NCBI RefSeq assembly: GCF_000023865.1 | Contig: NC_013159.1 | Location: forward strand, 4,056,001-4,120,000 | Source of the DNA: Saccharomonospora viridis DSM 43017 | GTDB lineage: Bacteria > Actinomycetota > Actinomycetes > Mycobacteriales > Pseudonocardiaceae | Length of the DNA stretch: 64,000 bases | Direction of reading: 5' to 3' | Shown here: in pieces, positions 35,260 to 42,963 of the stretch | Layout of the letters: every line of letters begins with the position of its first letter | How positions within the stretch are numbered: position 1 is the first letter of the stretch | Notes under the pieces: generated by a model | Seen by the model: only the letters and a program-made list of their open reading frames with translations | Told to the model about the DNA's origin: nothing | Databases searched by the model: none | Program-made: the position numbers and the translations under genes

Positions 35260-36129
35260 GTGAACACTGCTGTAACCGAGACGGCACAGTCGAACGGGAC
35301 AAGGAGCCGACGCCGGGTGAAGCGCATCGTGATCGTCCTGGTCGTGCTGGTGGGCCTGCTGGTGGGCGCCGATTTCGGGGCGGCCACGTTCGCCGAACAC
35401 ACGGTGTCCCAGAAAGCGCGTGAACAACTCGGGTTGGATCAGGACCCCGCGGTGTCGATTCACGGCTTTCCGTTCACGCTCCAAGCGATTTCCGGCGAAT
35501 ACGATCACATCAGCATCACCGCCGACGGAGTGCGTGTCCAAGAACTGCAGGACATCTCCGTGCGGGCCAATCTGCACGACGTGAAAGCACCGATGTCCGA
35601 TCTCACCTCGGGCAACGTCGACAACATCAAGATCGGTCGGCTCGTGGGTGAGATCACGCTGAAGGCGAGCGACATCGCCCGCGTCGCCCCGTTGACCAAC
35701 ATCGACGATCTCCGCATCGAACCGTCGTCGAAGGCGTACGTGCTCCACGGCGAGGGTGTCGACGAGGAGAAGGCCGCGGAGATCGAGGAGAGCGGTGACG
35801 ACTCCACGGCGGGTGTGCGCCTGTCCGGCAAGGCCGACGTCGCGGGCGAGCGCATCGAGATCTTCGCCTTCGCCATGATCGAGCTGGACGGGACCACGAT
35901 CCGGATCACGCCGCACCGACTGCAGTTCGGCAACGACAAGGAGACCACCGTCGTCCCCGAAGAGGTCCAACAGGCGTTGCTGCCGAACTTCGAGGCCGAC
36001 ATCAACGCCGGGGACATGCCGTTCACGGTGACCCCCACCGCGATCCATGTCGCCTCCGGCTCGCTGACCCTGCACGGCGAGGCCGAGAACGTCACGTTCG
36101 CCGGCGTCTCCGACACGTTCGGCGGCTGA
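35260..36129 (+). CDS. lmeA: LmeA family phospholipid-binding protein (DUF2993)
   Basis: A 289-residue exported protein with an Arg-rich N-terminus and one membrane/signal helix (IVIVLVVLVGLLVGADF). The DUF2993 part begins at a (F/Y)AEH.V...A...L pattern followed by V.I.GFPFTLQAISGEYD. In mycobacteria LmeA binds phospholipids and supports mannan elongation of lipomannan. GTG 35260 with GGAAG 5 nt upstream is chosen; GTG 35254 is possible. It is divergent from glnR. Confidence 0.85.
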   Translation: MNTAVTETAQSNGTRSRRRVKRIVIVLVVLVGLLVGADFGAATFAEHTVSQKAREQLGLDQDPAVSIHGFPFTLQAISGEYDHISITADGVRVQELQDISVRANLHDVKAPMSDLTSGNVDNIKIGRLVGEITLKASDIARVAPLTNIDDLRIEPSSKAYVLHGEGVDEEKAAEIEESGDDSTAGVRLSGKADVAGERIEIFAFAMIELDGTTIRITPHRLQFGNDKETTVVPEEVQQALLPNFEADINAGDMPFTVTPTAIHVASGSLTLHGEAENVTFAGVSDTFGG

Positions 36130-36158
36130 ACGGGTTCGCCGAGGCCGGTTCGAAGAAC

Positions 36159-36596
36159 ATGTCGGTGACCGGACTGTGGGTGCTGGTGGCAACGCTCGTG
36201 GCGGGCGTGCTCACCGGTGGACTGCTGCGGTCCCGCCAGGGGAGGGTGCGGCGCAGCGCCGAGGAGGCCACCGGGCCCCCCTCCCTACCGGGACCCGTGT
36301 CCGACGCGCTCGTGGCCGACGCCGTCACCCTCGTGCAGCTGTCCACCACGTTCTGCGCACCGTGTCGACATGCCCGAGCCGTACTGGCGAGGGTCGCCGA
36401 GACCACCGACGGTGTCGCGCACGTGGAACTCGACATCACCGACCGACCGGAGGTGGCGGAGGCGCTGCGGGTGCTGCGCACGCCCACCACGATCGCGTTC
36501 GATCCGACGGGTAGGGAGCTGCTGCGGATCAGCGGCGTGCCGAAACCGGCCACACTACGCACGGCACTGGCCCCTCACATACGTCCCACAGAATGA
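36159..36596 (+). CDS. thiX: membrane-anchored thioredoxin-like protein ThiX
   Basis: A 145-residue protein with an N-terminal membrane helix (about 5-24) and a thioredoxin fold with the active-site pair CAPC (Cys66, Cys69) and a cis-Pro in LRTPTTIAF. It probably reduces or shuffles disulfides at the membrane face. It sits between lmeA and the sulfur operon, as Rv0816c does in M. tuberculosis. Confidence 0.88.
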   Translation: MSVTGLWVLVATLVAGVLTGGLLRSRQGRVRRSAEEATGPPSLPGPVSDALVADAVTLVQLSTTFCAPCRHARAVLARVAETTDGVAHVELDITDRPEVAEALRVLRTPTTIAFDPTGRELLRISGVPKPATLRTALAPHIRPTE

Positions 36597-36625
36597 ACCT
36601 CATTCCCCCTTCCGAGCCGACTGAG

Positions 36626-36631
36626 TAGGGT
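36626..36631 (+). promoter_or_regulatory. -10 element (TAGGGT) for a leaderless transcript
   Basis: TAGGGT ends 7 nt before the GTG of the Cys leader peptide, so transcription would begin at or next to the start codon. No clear -35 is seen. Confidence 0.5.
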
Positions 36632-36638
36632 GGGGCCC

Positions 36639-36761
36639 GTGGACAGACTGCCTACTCACCTGCTGACACAGCGGCGCGCCATCGATCTGTGCCGTGTGCG
36701 GAGCAGTCTGTGTTGGTCGAACCGCTCGCTACGGAGTTGGAGTTCGACCCCTCGGAGGTGA
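36639..36761 (+). CDS. leaderless Cys-bearing leader peptide (sulfur-responsive attenuator type)
   Basis: A 40-residue frame whose core RRAIDLCRVRSSLCW matches the actinobacterial leader-peptide consensus with two cysteines in a DLCRV.S.LC context. The start lies 7 nt from a -10 box, and its stop falls 1 nt before the DUF4395 ATG, covering that gene's GGAGGTGAG ribosome site. In mycobacteria such cysteine-containing leaderless short frames attenuate sulfur genes according to cysteine supply. Here it precedes DUF4395, sseA and DUF1416 genes. Function is inferred from motif and position. Confidence 0.75.
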   Translation: MDRLPTHLLTQRRAIDLCRVRSSLCWSNRSLRSWSSTPRR

Positions 36762-36762
36762 G

Positions 36763-37203
36763 ATGTCCGCGCCGGCGTCGGTGGACCCCCGCGGCCCCCG
36801 GTTCGCGGCCGTGGTCACCACGGTCGTCCTCGCGATCGTGCTGTTCACCGAATGGTGGCCACTGCTCGCGGCCCAGACCGTGGTCTTCGCGCTCGGCGCT
36901 TTCGCCGGTCTCCGTTTCGCCCCGTACTCGGTGCTGTACCGCGCGCTGATCGCGCCGAAGTTGCGGCCGACGACCGAACGCGAGGACGCCGCACCGCTAC
37001 GTTTCGCCCAGGCCGTCGGGTTCGCCTTCGCACTCGTCGGAACGATCGGCTACGCGACGGGGCTGCCCACGGTGGGTGTGATCGCGACGGCGTTCGCCCT
37101 GTTCGCCGCGTTCCTCAACGCGGCCTTCAACCTCTGCCTGGGTTGCGAGGTGTACCTGCTGCTCCAACGGGTCACACCACGGACCAAGCGCATGAACGCC
37201 TGA
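36763..37203 (+). CDS. DUF4395 membrane protein
   Basis: A 146-residue protein with four membrane helices and the DUF4395 marks DPRGPRF at the N-terminus and FNLCLGCEVYLLLQR near the end, whose CxGCE cysteines suggest a thiol-linked role. ATG 36763 follows GGAGGTGAG. DUF4395 genes commonly sit beside thioredoxin-like and sulfurtransferase genes, as here. Confidence 0.85.
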   Translation: MSAPASVDPRGPRFAAVVTTVVLAIVLFTEWWPLLAAQTVVFALGAFAGLRFAPYSVLYRALIAPKLRPTTEREDAAPLRFAQAVGFAFALVGTIGYATGLPTVGVIATAFALFAAFLNAAFNLCLGCEVYLLLQRVTPRTKRMNA

Positions 37204-37234
37204 ACGACTCCGACTGCTTCCTCAACACGCCAGC

Positions 37235-37273
37235 AAGACCTGTCAATAAGACCTGTCAACAAGGCCTGCCAAG
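37235..37273. repeat. three imperfect 13-bp tandem repeats before sseA
   Basis: AAGACCTGTCAAT, AAGACCTGTCAAC and AAGGCCTGCCAAG follow one another directly in the 96-bp gap ahead of sseA. Confidence 0.85.
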
Positions 37274-37299
37274 AAGACATCAGGAAAGTGAGTACCGCC

Positions 37300-38139
37300 A
37301 TGAGCCGTGAAGACGTGCTTGTCACCGTCGAGTGGGCCGAGCAGAACCTCGACACCCCGGGTGTGGTGTTCGCCGAGGTCGACGAGGACACGACCGCCTA
37401 CGACAGCGGGCACATCCCGGGTGCCGTGAAGTTCGACTGGAAGAACGAGCTGCAGGATCCGAAGCGACGTGACATCGTCGACCGGCAGGGCTTCGAGGAA
37501 CTGCTGTCCGCCAAGGGCATCGCCAACGACGACCTGGTGATCCTCTACGGCGGCAACAACAACTGGTTCGCCGCCTACGCCTACTGGTACTTCAAGCTCT
37601 ACGGCCACGAGAAGGTGAAACTGCTCGACGGCGGCCGGAAGAAGTGGGAGCTCGACGGTCGTCCGCTGACGACCGAGGTGGTCGAGCGGGAGCGCACGAA
37701 CTACACCGCTAAGGAGCAGGACCACTCGCTGCGCGCGTTCCGTGACGAGGTCGTCGAGGCCATCAACGTCAAGAACCTGGTGGACGTCCGGTCCCCCGAC
37801 GAGTTCTCCGGCAAGCTGTTGGCACCGGCTCACCTGCCACAGGAGGGGGCGCTGCGGGCCGGTCACGTCCCGAGTGCGATCAACGTACCGTGGTCCAAGG
37901 CGGCCAACGAGGACGGCACCTTCAAGTCCAACGAGGAGCTGGAGCAGCTGTACAAGGAGGCGGGGTTGGACCCGTCCAAGCCGACCATCGCCTACTGCCG
38001 TATCGGTGAGCGCTCCAGCCACACCTGGTTCGCCCTGCACGAGTTGCTGGGGTTGAAGGACGTGAAGAACTACGACGGTTCGTGGTCCGAGTACGGCTCG
38101 CTGGTCGGCGTGCCGGTGGAGACGGGAGAGCAGTCATGA
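37300..38139 (+). CDS. sseA: thiosulfate sulfurtransferase (rhodanese, CysA/SseA type)
   Basis: A 279-residue two-domain rhodanese that passes sulfane sulfur from thiosulfate to an acceptor. The C-terminal domain holds DVRSPDEFSGK and the active-site loop AYCRIGERSSHTW with the catalytic Cys; the middle region GGNNNWFAAYAYWYFKLYGHEKVKLLDGGRKKW is almost identical in pattern to M. tuberculosis CysA2. ATG 37300 aligns with that start; GTG 37288 is an alternative. The stop overlaps the next gene as ATGA. Confidence 0.93.
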   Translation: MSREDVLVTVEWAEQNLDTPGVVFAEVDEDTTAYDSGHIPGAVKFDWKNELQDPKRRDIVDRQGFEELLSAKGIANDDLVILYGGNNNWFAAYAYWYFKLYGHEKVKLLDGGRKKWELDGRPLTTEVVERERTNYTAKEQDHSLRAFRDEVVEAINVKNLVDVRSPDEFSGKLLAPAHLPQEGALRAGHVPSAINVPWSKAANEDGTFKSNEELEQLYKEAGLDPSKPTIAYCRIGERSSHTWFALHELLGLKDVKNYDGSWSEYGSLVGVPVETGEQS

Positions 38140-38441
38140 CGAACGGTTGCGGAGCGCCGGTGCAGACGTCGACGGCCGTCGACGAGGACACGCGCGGGCA
38201 GGTCGTGGTGACGGGCAAGGTCACGGGCGCGGACGGTCCACTGGGCGGCGCGTTCGTGCGTCTGCTCGACGGCAACGGCGAGTTCACCGGAGAGGTGCAG
38301 GCGTCACCGGAGGGCGATTTCCGGTTCTACGCCGCACCGGGCACGTGGACGGTGCGCGCGCTGCACCGAACGGGCAGTGGTGAGGCCTCTGTGCGGGCCG
38401 ACGGTCCCGGGGTGCACCGAGTGGCCGTCACGATCGGCTGA
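38136..38441 (+). CDS. sseC: DUF1416 protein (SseC type)
   Basis: A 101-residue small beta-sandwich protein: VTGKV...[42 protein letters not shown]. It has the Cna-B/transthyretin-like strand pattern of DUF1416 and is coupled to sseA by an ATGA overlap, as SseC2 is to CysA2. Its partner role in sulfur transfer is not defined. Confidence 0.9.
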   Translation: MTNGCGAPVQTSTAVDEDTRGQVVVTGKVTGADGPLGGAFVRLLDGNGEFTGEVQASPEGDFRFYAAPGTWTVRALHRTGSGEASVRADGPGVHRVAVTIG

Positions 38442-38470
38442 ACGACGAGCGCGCGGTACGAGCTCGAAGG

Positions 38471-38505
38471 AGGTCGTCTCCCCCGTTCCTCGGGGGAGAC
38501 GACCT
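38471..38505 (+). terminator. terminator of the sulfur operon
   Basis: A perfect 14-bp stem: AGGTCGTCTCCCCC (38471-38484) and its complement (38492-38505) with a 7-nt loop, followed by TTCGC. Confidence 0.85.
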
Positions 38506-38575
38506 TTCGCATCATCGACCCCGGATGTGGCTGGACTCTCAGGGGTCATCGCGTCCGCTGGACCGGCGAGCACGT

Positions 38576-38581
38576 TATCCT
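38576..38581 (+). promoter_or_regulatory. -10 element (TATCCT) for a leaderless transcript
   Basis: TATCCT ends 6 nt before GTG 38588, the spacing expected when the start codon is the first transcribed base. Confidence 0.45.
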
Positions 38582-38587
38582 TCGGGC

Positions 38588-38683
38588 GTGGAATTCTTCT
38601 TTACGGCACTGATGGTCCTGGTGGTCATCGCGTCCGCGTGGTTCAGCGCGTACGTGATCTACCGCCTGTACACCGACAACTGA
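38588..38683 (+). CDS. 31-residue membrane micro-protein
   Basis: A GTG-started frame encoding 31 residues, nearly all in one hydrophobic helix ([22 protein letters not shown] is the hydrophobic region, residues 3-24) with a short polar tail RLYTDN. It starts just after a terminator, has a -10 box at leaderless distance and stops 17 nt before the nitrobindin gene. The sequence looks like a genuine single-pass small protein; function unknown. Confidence 0.6.
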   Translation: MEFFFTALMVLVVIASAWFSAYVIYRLYTDN

Positions 38684-38700
38684 GCGAGTCATCACACGTC

Positions 38701-39315
38701 ATGACAAGCGGCGACGACGCGATTCGAGCTGCCGCGGAACGCGCGGAGAAGACCGCACACCGCAACCTTCCGCAGCTTGAGGACCTCCCCATCCCCGGCG
38801 ACACGGCGAACCTGCGGGAAGGGGCCAGTCTGGACGACGCCTGCCTCGCGCTCCTTCCGTTGGTGGGCGTGTGGCGGGGCGAGGGTGAGGTCAGCTACCC
38901 CACGCTCGATCGTTCGTACCGCTTCGCTCAGCAGATCACGATCTCCCACGACGGCAGGCCGTTCCTCTACCACGAGGCGCGCTCGTGGCTGCTCGACGAG
39001 AACGGTGAGGTGCTGCGTCTCGCCGCCCGTGAGACGGGCTGGTGGCGGCCACAGCCCGACGACACCATCGAGCTGCTGCTCGCCCACTCCACGGGCATCG
39101 TGGAGCTGTACTACGGCAAGCCGAGGAGCCAGACCGCGTGGGAACTGGGTACCGACGCGGTGGTGCGGACGGCCAGTGCCAAGGAGGTCACCGCCGCCAA
39201 ACGGCTGTACGGCATCGTCAACAACGGCGACCTCGGTTACGTCGAGGAACGCGCCATGCAGGGGCACCCCATGGCGCCGCACTGCTCGGCGGTGTTGCAG
39301 AGGGTCGTCGGCTGA
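38701..39315 (+). CDS. nitrobindin-like heme-binding beta-barrel protein
   Basis: A 204-residue member of the nitrobindin/FABP-like family (Rv0813c type). It has the [12 protein letters not shown] lipocalin-like motif (family GxWxGxGxGxYP), a [11 protein letters not shown] strand, and the C-terminal [14 protein letters not shown] where the His that ligates heme iron is expected. The family binds ferric heme and can react with nitric oxide or peroxynitrite. It converges on pabC. Confidence 0.87.
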   Translation: MTSGDDAIRAAAERAEKTAHRNLPQLEDLPIPGDTANLREGASLDDACLALLPLVGVWRGEGEVSYPTLDRSYRFAQQITISHDGRPFLYHEARSWLLDENGEVLRLAARETGWWRPQPDDTIELLLAHSTGIVELYYGKPRSQTAWELGTDAVVRTASAKEVTAAKRLYGIVNNGDLGYVEERAMQGHPMAPHCSAVLQRVVG

Positions 39316-39344
39316 CCCCTGCCGTCCTTCGCCCCCAAACTCGT

Positions 39345-40193
39345 TCAGGCGTATTGCGCCTCGTAGGCCTCGCACAGCTCGGCGTGGATGTCCCGCGAGT
39401 CGGCCAGCGGCTTCCCGTTCAACGTGTGCACCCTGGTCACCTTCCGCACGGACGAGGCCAGGAAGACACCGTCGGCCGAGACGAGTTCATCGGCTGAGAT
39501 CGGTTCCGACTTCACCGTCCAGCCCGCCTTCTGCGCGGCCCGGAAGACACTGCGCTGGGTGGTTCCGGGCAGGATGCCGATGTTGGGCGGGGGCGTGTAG
39601 AGCGTGCGTCCCTTCGCCATGAGCACGGTGGAGGTCGGGCCCTCCAGCACCGATCCGTCGGTGGCGGTGAAGATGACGTCCTGGGCGCCTCGGCGTTCGG
39701 CCTCCCGCAGCGCCGCCATGTTCACCGCGTACGACAGCGTCTTGGCCCCCAGGAGCAGCCAGGGGGCGCGTTCGGCGATGTCCGGTCCGAAGCCGCGGTC
39801 GAGCGTGACGGCCGCGATCCCCTCGGCGCGGGCACGTTTGATCTTCTCGTCGATCTCCATGCCCAGCGCGTAGCACAGCGGTTCGACGTCGGGGTCACCT
39901 TCCGCCCCTCGGGTGTAGACGAGCTTCACCGCGATCTCGGACGGTCCCCGCCAGTTGTCGATCACGGTCTGGACCGCTCGCTCCCACGCCTCCAGGTCGG
40001 GCTCGGGGAGGTCGAGCAGGGCCGCGGAACGTGCCAGGCGGTCGAGGTGCGGACCGAGTTCCCTGGGCTTGCCGTCCACGACGAGGACCGTTTCGAAGAC
40101 GCCGTCGCCTCGGAGCACACCGGTGTTGTCGACGCGGACGTAGGGCTGTGCTGGATCGCCGAGGGTGCCGTCGAGGAAGGCCAGTACGCGCAT
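39345..40193 (-). CDS. pabC: aminodeoxychorismate lyase (PabC), class IV PLP fold
   Basis: A 282-residue fold-type IV PLP enzyme, cleaving 4-amino-4-deoxychorismate to p-aminobenzoate for folate. It shows RGDGVFETVLVVDG, LPEPDLEAW, the PLP lysine in LLGAKTLSYAVNM, EGPTSTV and GILPGTTQRSVF. A D-amino-acid or branched-chain transaminase cannot be excluded from sequence alone, but the position next to ygfZ matches Rv0812. ATG 40193 is preferred to GTG 40217. Confidence 0.8.
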   Translation of the reverse strand: MRVLAFLDGTLGDPAQPYVRVDNTGVLRGDGVFETVLVVDGKPRELGPHLDRLARSAALLDLPEPDLEAWERAVQTVIDNWRGPSEIAVKLVYTRGAEGDPDVEPLCYALGMEIDEKIKRARAEGIAAVTLDRGFGPDIAERAPWLLLGAKTLSYAVNMAALREAERRGAQDVIFTATDGSVLEGPTSTVLMAKGRTLYTPPPNIGILPGTTQRSVFRAAQKAGWTVKSEPISADELVSADGVFLASSVRKVTRVHTLNGKPLADSRDIHAELCEAYEAQYA

Positions 40194-40231
40194 GCGTCCA
40201 CCGTACTCATTCGCCACGCGCGGGATCAGCC

Positions 40232-40237
40232 TACGAT
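40232..40237 (+). promoter_or_regulatory. -10 element (TACGAT) for a leaderless transcript
   Basis: TACGAT lies 6 nt before the ATG of ygfZ, with no ribosome site between, indicating a leaderless message. Confidence 0.5.
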
Positions 40238-40243
40238 CGGGTC

Positions 40244-41374
40244 ATGGCGTATGAGTCTCCGCTGCTGAGGCGTCCCGGCGTCGTCGCACCCCCCGAAGAC
40301 CACCCCGAGGCGGGCGTGCCGTGGCATTGGGGTGATCCGTTCGCCGAGCAGCGCACGGCGAGCCGTGGTGTCGCGGTCGTCGACAGGTCGCACAGGGAGA
40401 TCATCACGGTGACGGGCGAGGATCGCCTGTCGTGGCTGCACCTGGTCATCTCGCAACACGTCACCGAACTGCCGGAGGGCGAGGGCACCGAAGCCCTGGT
40501 GCTGGACAGCCACGGCCGTATCGACGCGCACATGGTCCTGGCGTATGTGGACGGCACCGTCTACCTCGACACCGACCCCGGTGCCCAGGCCACGACGGCG
40601 TTGCCCAAGGGCGGTGAGAAACAGCCGCTGCTGGACTACTTCGAGGCCATGAAGTTCTGGTCGAAGGTCGACATCCGCGACGCCACGGACGAGTGGGCGT
40701 TGCTGACCCTGCTCGGGCCCGAGGTGTCCACCATGCTCTCGCGGTTCGACATCGAACTCGACACACGCCCGTACGCCGTGACCCGGTTCTCCGGTGGGAT
40801 CGCACGGCGGATGCCGTGGCCGGGACCCTCGAGTGTGGACCTGCTGATCCCGCGTTCCGAACTGGTCGACTGGTGGACCAAACTCACCGACGCCGGAGCG
40901 CGTCCCGCCGGGACATGGGCGTTCGACGCGCTGCGGGTGGAGTCGCTACGGCCGAAACTGGGCGTCGACACCGACGAACGCACGATCCCGCACGAGGTGA
41001 ACTGGATCGGGTCGGCGGCTCACGTGGCCAAGGGTTGCTACCGCGGCCAGGAAACCGTCGCCAAGGTGCACAACGTGGGCAAACCGCCGCGCAACATGGT
41101 GTTGCTGCACCTCGACGGCTCGCAGGAGATCTACCCGGAGACGGGCGATCCGGTGCTCCGCGGCGACCGCACCGTGGGCCGGGTCGGGAGCGTGGCCCAG
41201 CACCACGAACTCGGTCCCATCGCGCTCGCGCTGCTCAAACGTTCCACCCCGGCGGACGCCGAACTGCTGGCTGGGACCGAGGACAGGGTCGTCCAGGCGT
41301 CGATCGATCCCGATTCACTGCCCCGGGAGCACACGGCCCCCGGACGGGAGGCGGCGCGGCGGTTGCGGGGATGA
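40244..41374 (+). CDS. ygfZ: folate-binding YgfZ/GcvT-like protein
   Basis: A 376-residue tetrahydrofolate-binding protein that supports iron-sulfur cluster repair. The hallmark KGCYRGQETVAK motif is present, with RGVAVVDRSHREIITVTGEDRLSWLH at the N-terminus as in GcvT-like folds. It is divergent from pabC and matches Rv0811c. Confidence 0.92.
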   Translation: MAYESPLLRRPGVVAPPEDHPEAGVPWHWGDPFAEQRTASRGVAVVDRSHREIITVTGEDRLSWLHLVISQHVTELPEGEGTEALVLDSHGRIDAHMVLAYVDGTVYLDTDPGAQATTALPKGGEKQPLLDYFEAMKFWSKVDIRDATDEWALLTLLGPEVSTMLSRFDIELDTRPYAVTRFSGGIARRMPWPGPSSVDLLIPRSELVDWWTKLTDAGARPAGTWAFDALRVESLRPKLGVDTDERTIPHEVNWIGSAAHVAKGCYRGQETVAKVHNVGKPPRNMVLLHLDGSQEIYPETGDPVLRGDRTVGRVGSVAQHHELGPIALALLKRSTPADAELLAGTEDRVVQASIDPDSLPREHTAPGREAARRLRG

Positions 41375-41427
41375 CATGATCTGAAGTTCCACTGGTGGAT
41401 TTCGTCGTCGTAGAGCAGGATGACCCC

Positions 41428-42015
41428 GTGATCGAAGTCCGGCCCGGAGGACGCCGCCGAATCGACCGAGTGCTGGCCGCCGATTACACGCGCGACCTCG
41501 ACCAGCTGACGATGGAGACGTTGCGTGAGCGGCGGAACGAGGCAGCGCAGGAAGAGACCGATCTGTCCTACCTTCGGCGACTGCTCCACGCCCGCATCGA
41601 CATCGTCAAGGCCGAACAGCGCAGCCGCGCCTCGGGCGGGCGGGAACGCGTGGTGGAGCGACTCACGACGATCCTCGCGGACAACGCCCTGGGTCCGGCG
41701 ACCGGTTCCGGTCGGTATCAGAGGCTGGAACCGTCGCGGGCGGGCGAGTACCGACGCAGCGCGGAGGCGCTCGTGGGCAACGCCGACCTCTCCGACGTCA
41801 CGTCCCTGTCCGACGAACAGTTGGCCGAGGCGCTGGAACGGTACCGGGAGCAGGAGAGGTCCGTCTCCAAACGGCGACGTGAGGTCCAGGCTGTCGTAGA
41901 TTCGTTCAACGCCGAGATCGCCCGGCGCTACGCCCAGGGCGCGGCGTCGGTCGACGAACTGTTGGACAGCGAGCGTCGCCAGGGTGAGTCCGGCGGCGGG
42001 AACGGAACGACATGA
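41428..42015 (+). CDS. rsiG: RsiG-like c-di-GMP-binding anti-sigma factor
   Basis: A 195-residue helical protein resembling Streptomyces RsiG, which binds c-di-GMP and then sequesters the sigma factor WhiG. Both copies of the c-di-GMP motif E-x3-S-x2-R-x3-Q-x3-D are visible: helix 1 reads Glu43, Ser47, Arg50, His54, Asp58 (His in place of Gln), and the last helix reads Glu143, Ser147, Arg150, Gln154, Asp158 (perfect). GTG 41428 has CAGGA upstream; GTG 41395 would add 11 residues. It is coupled to the asparaginase gene by ATGA. No sigma factor gene is adjacent. Confidence 0.75.
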   Translation: MIEVRPGGRRRIDRVLAADYTRDLDQLTMETLRERRNEAAQEETDLSYLRRLLHARIDIVKAEQRSRASGGRERVVERLTTILADNALGPATGSGRYQRLEPSRAGEYRRSAEALVGNADLSDVTSLSDEQLAEALERYREQERSVSKRRREVQAVVDSFNAEIARRYAQGAASVDELLDSERRQGESGGGNGTT

Positions 42016-42953
42016 GCTTCGCGACGAGCAACCCGGTGCTGGTCGAGGTCGTGCGGTCGGGATTCGTGGAGAGCGTGCACAGAGGTGCCGTCGTCGTGAC
42101 GGCCCCCGACGGCTCGGTTCGAGCGGCGGTCGGGGACGTTGAGACGCCGGTGTTCCCCCGTTCGACGAACAAGCCGTTCCAGGCGTTGGGCATGCTCGAA
42201 GCCGGGCTGGAGATCGAGGACGTCGATCTCGCGCTCGTGTGCGCGTCGCACGCGGGTGAGACTGGCCACATCGAGCGGGCGCTGTCGATCCTGGCCGCGG
42301 CGGGGCTCGGGGAGGACGACCTGCTCTGCCCACCCGAACCACGACCGGCTGCCATGAACTGTTCCGGCAAACACGCCGGGATGCTCACCACGTGCGTGCA
42401 ACGTGGCTGGTCCACCGCCGACTACACCGATCCCGAACACCCGTTGCAGCGGATCATCGCCGACAAGGTGGTGGAACTGACCGGTGAGAAGATCGCGGCG
42501 GTGGGGGTGGACGGCTGTGGCGCCCCCTTGTTCGCGTTCTCGCTCACGGGCCTGGCGAAGGCGTTCGGGACGGCCTCCGGAACCCGGGTGGGTGAGGTCA
42601 TGCGCGCCCATCCGTGGCTGGTGGCGGGCAGTGGCCGAGAGGACACCCTGCTGATGATGTCCGTACCGGGCCTGCTCGCGAAGGGCGGTGCCGAGGGCGT
42701 CCACGCCATGACCCTGCCCGACGGCACCACGGTGGCCTGCAAGATCGACGACGGGGCGTCCCGTGCCCGCGGTCCACTGTTGGCCGCCGTGCTGCGGGCC
42801 TTGGACGCGTGGCCGACCAATCCCGCGGCGCAGGCCGTGGTCGACGGGCTGAGCCGCGGTTCCGGCCTGGTGCTGGGCGCCGGCCGCGAGGTCGGTGAGC
42901 TCCGCGTGACGGCCGAGTTCGAGCGGGAACTGAACCGGCAGCTGTCGGCCTGA
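42012..42953 (+). CDS. ansA: L-asparaginase, R. etli type II (ReAII) family
   Basis: A 313-residue member of the ReAII-type asparaginases, hydrolysing asparagine to aspartate and ammonia. The two catalytic pairs are seen: Ser51 and Lys54 in RSTNKPFQ, and Cys117 and Lys120 in MNCSGKHAGML, with VGVDGCGAPLFAFSL further on. This family is unrelated to the E. coli asparaginases. Confidence 0.88.
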   Translation: MSFATSNPVLVEVVRSGFVESVHRGAVVVTAPDGSVRAAVGDVETPVFPRSTNKPFQALGMLEAGLEIEDVDLALVCASHAGETGHIERALSILAAAGLGEDDLLCPPEPRPAAMNCSGKHAGMLTTCVQRGWSTADYTDPEHPLQRIIADKVVELTGEKIAAVGVDGCGAPLFAFSLTGLAKAFGTASGTRVGEVMRAHPWLVAGSGREDTLLMMSVPGLLAKGGAEGVHAMTLPDGTTVACKIDDGASRARGPLLAAVLRALDAWPTNPAAQAVVDGLSRGSGLVLGAGREVGELRVTAEFERELNRQLSA

Positions 42954-42963
42954 GGGCCCGGGC

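Noticed and set aside
38544-38636. 15-bp GGTCATCGCGTCCGC direct repeat
   Set aside because: Two copies, one inside the micro-protein frame; short G+C-rich coding-like word, probably chance.
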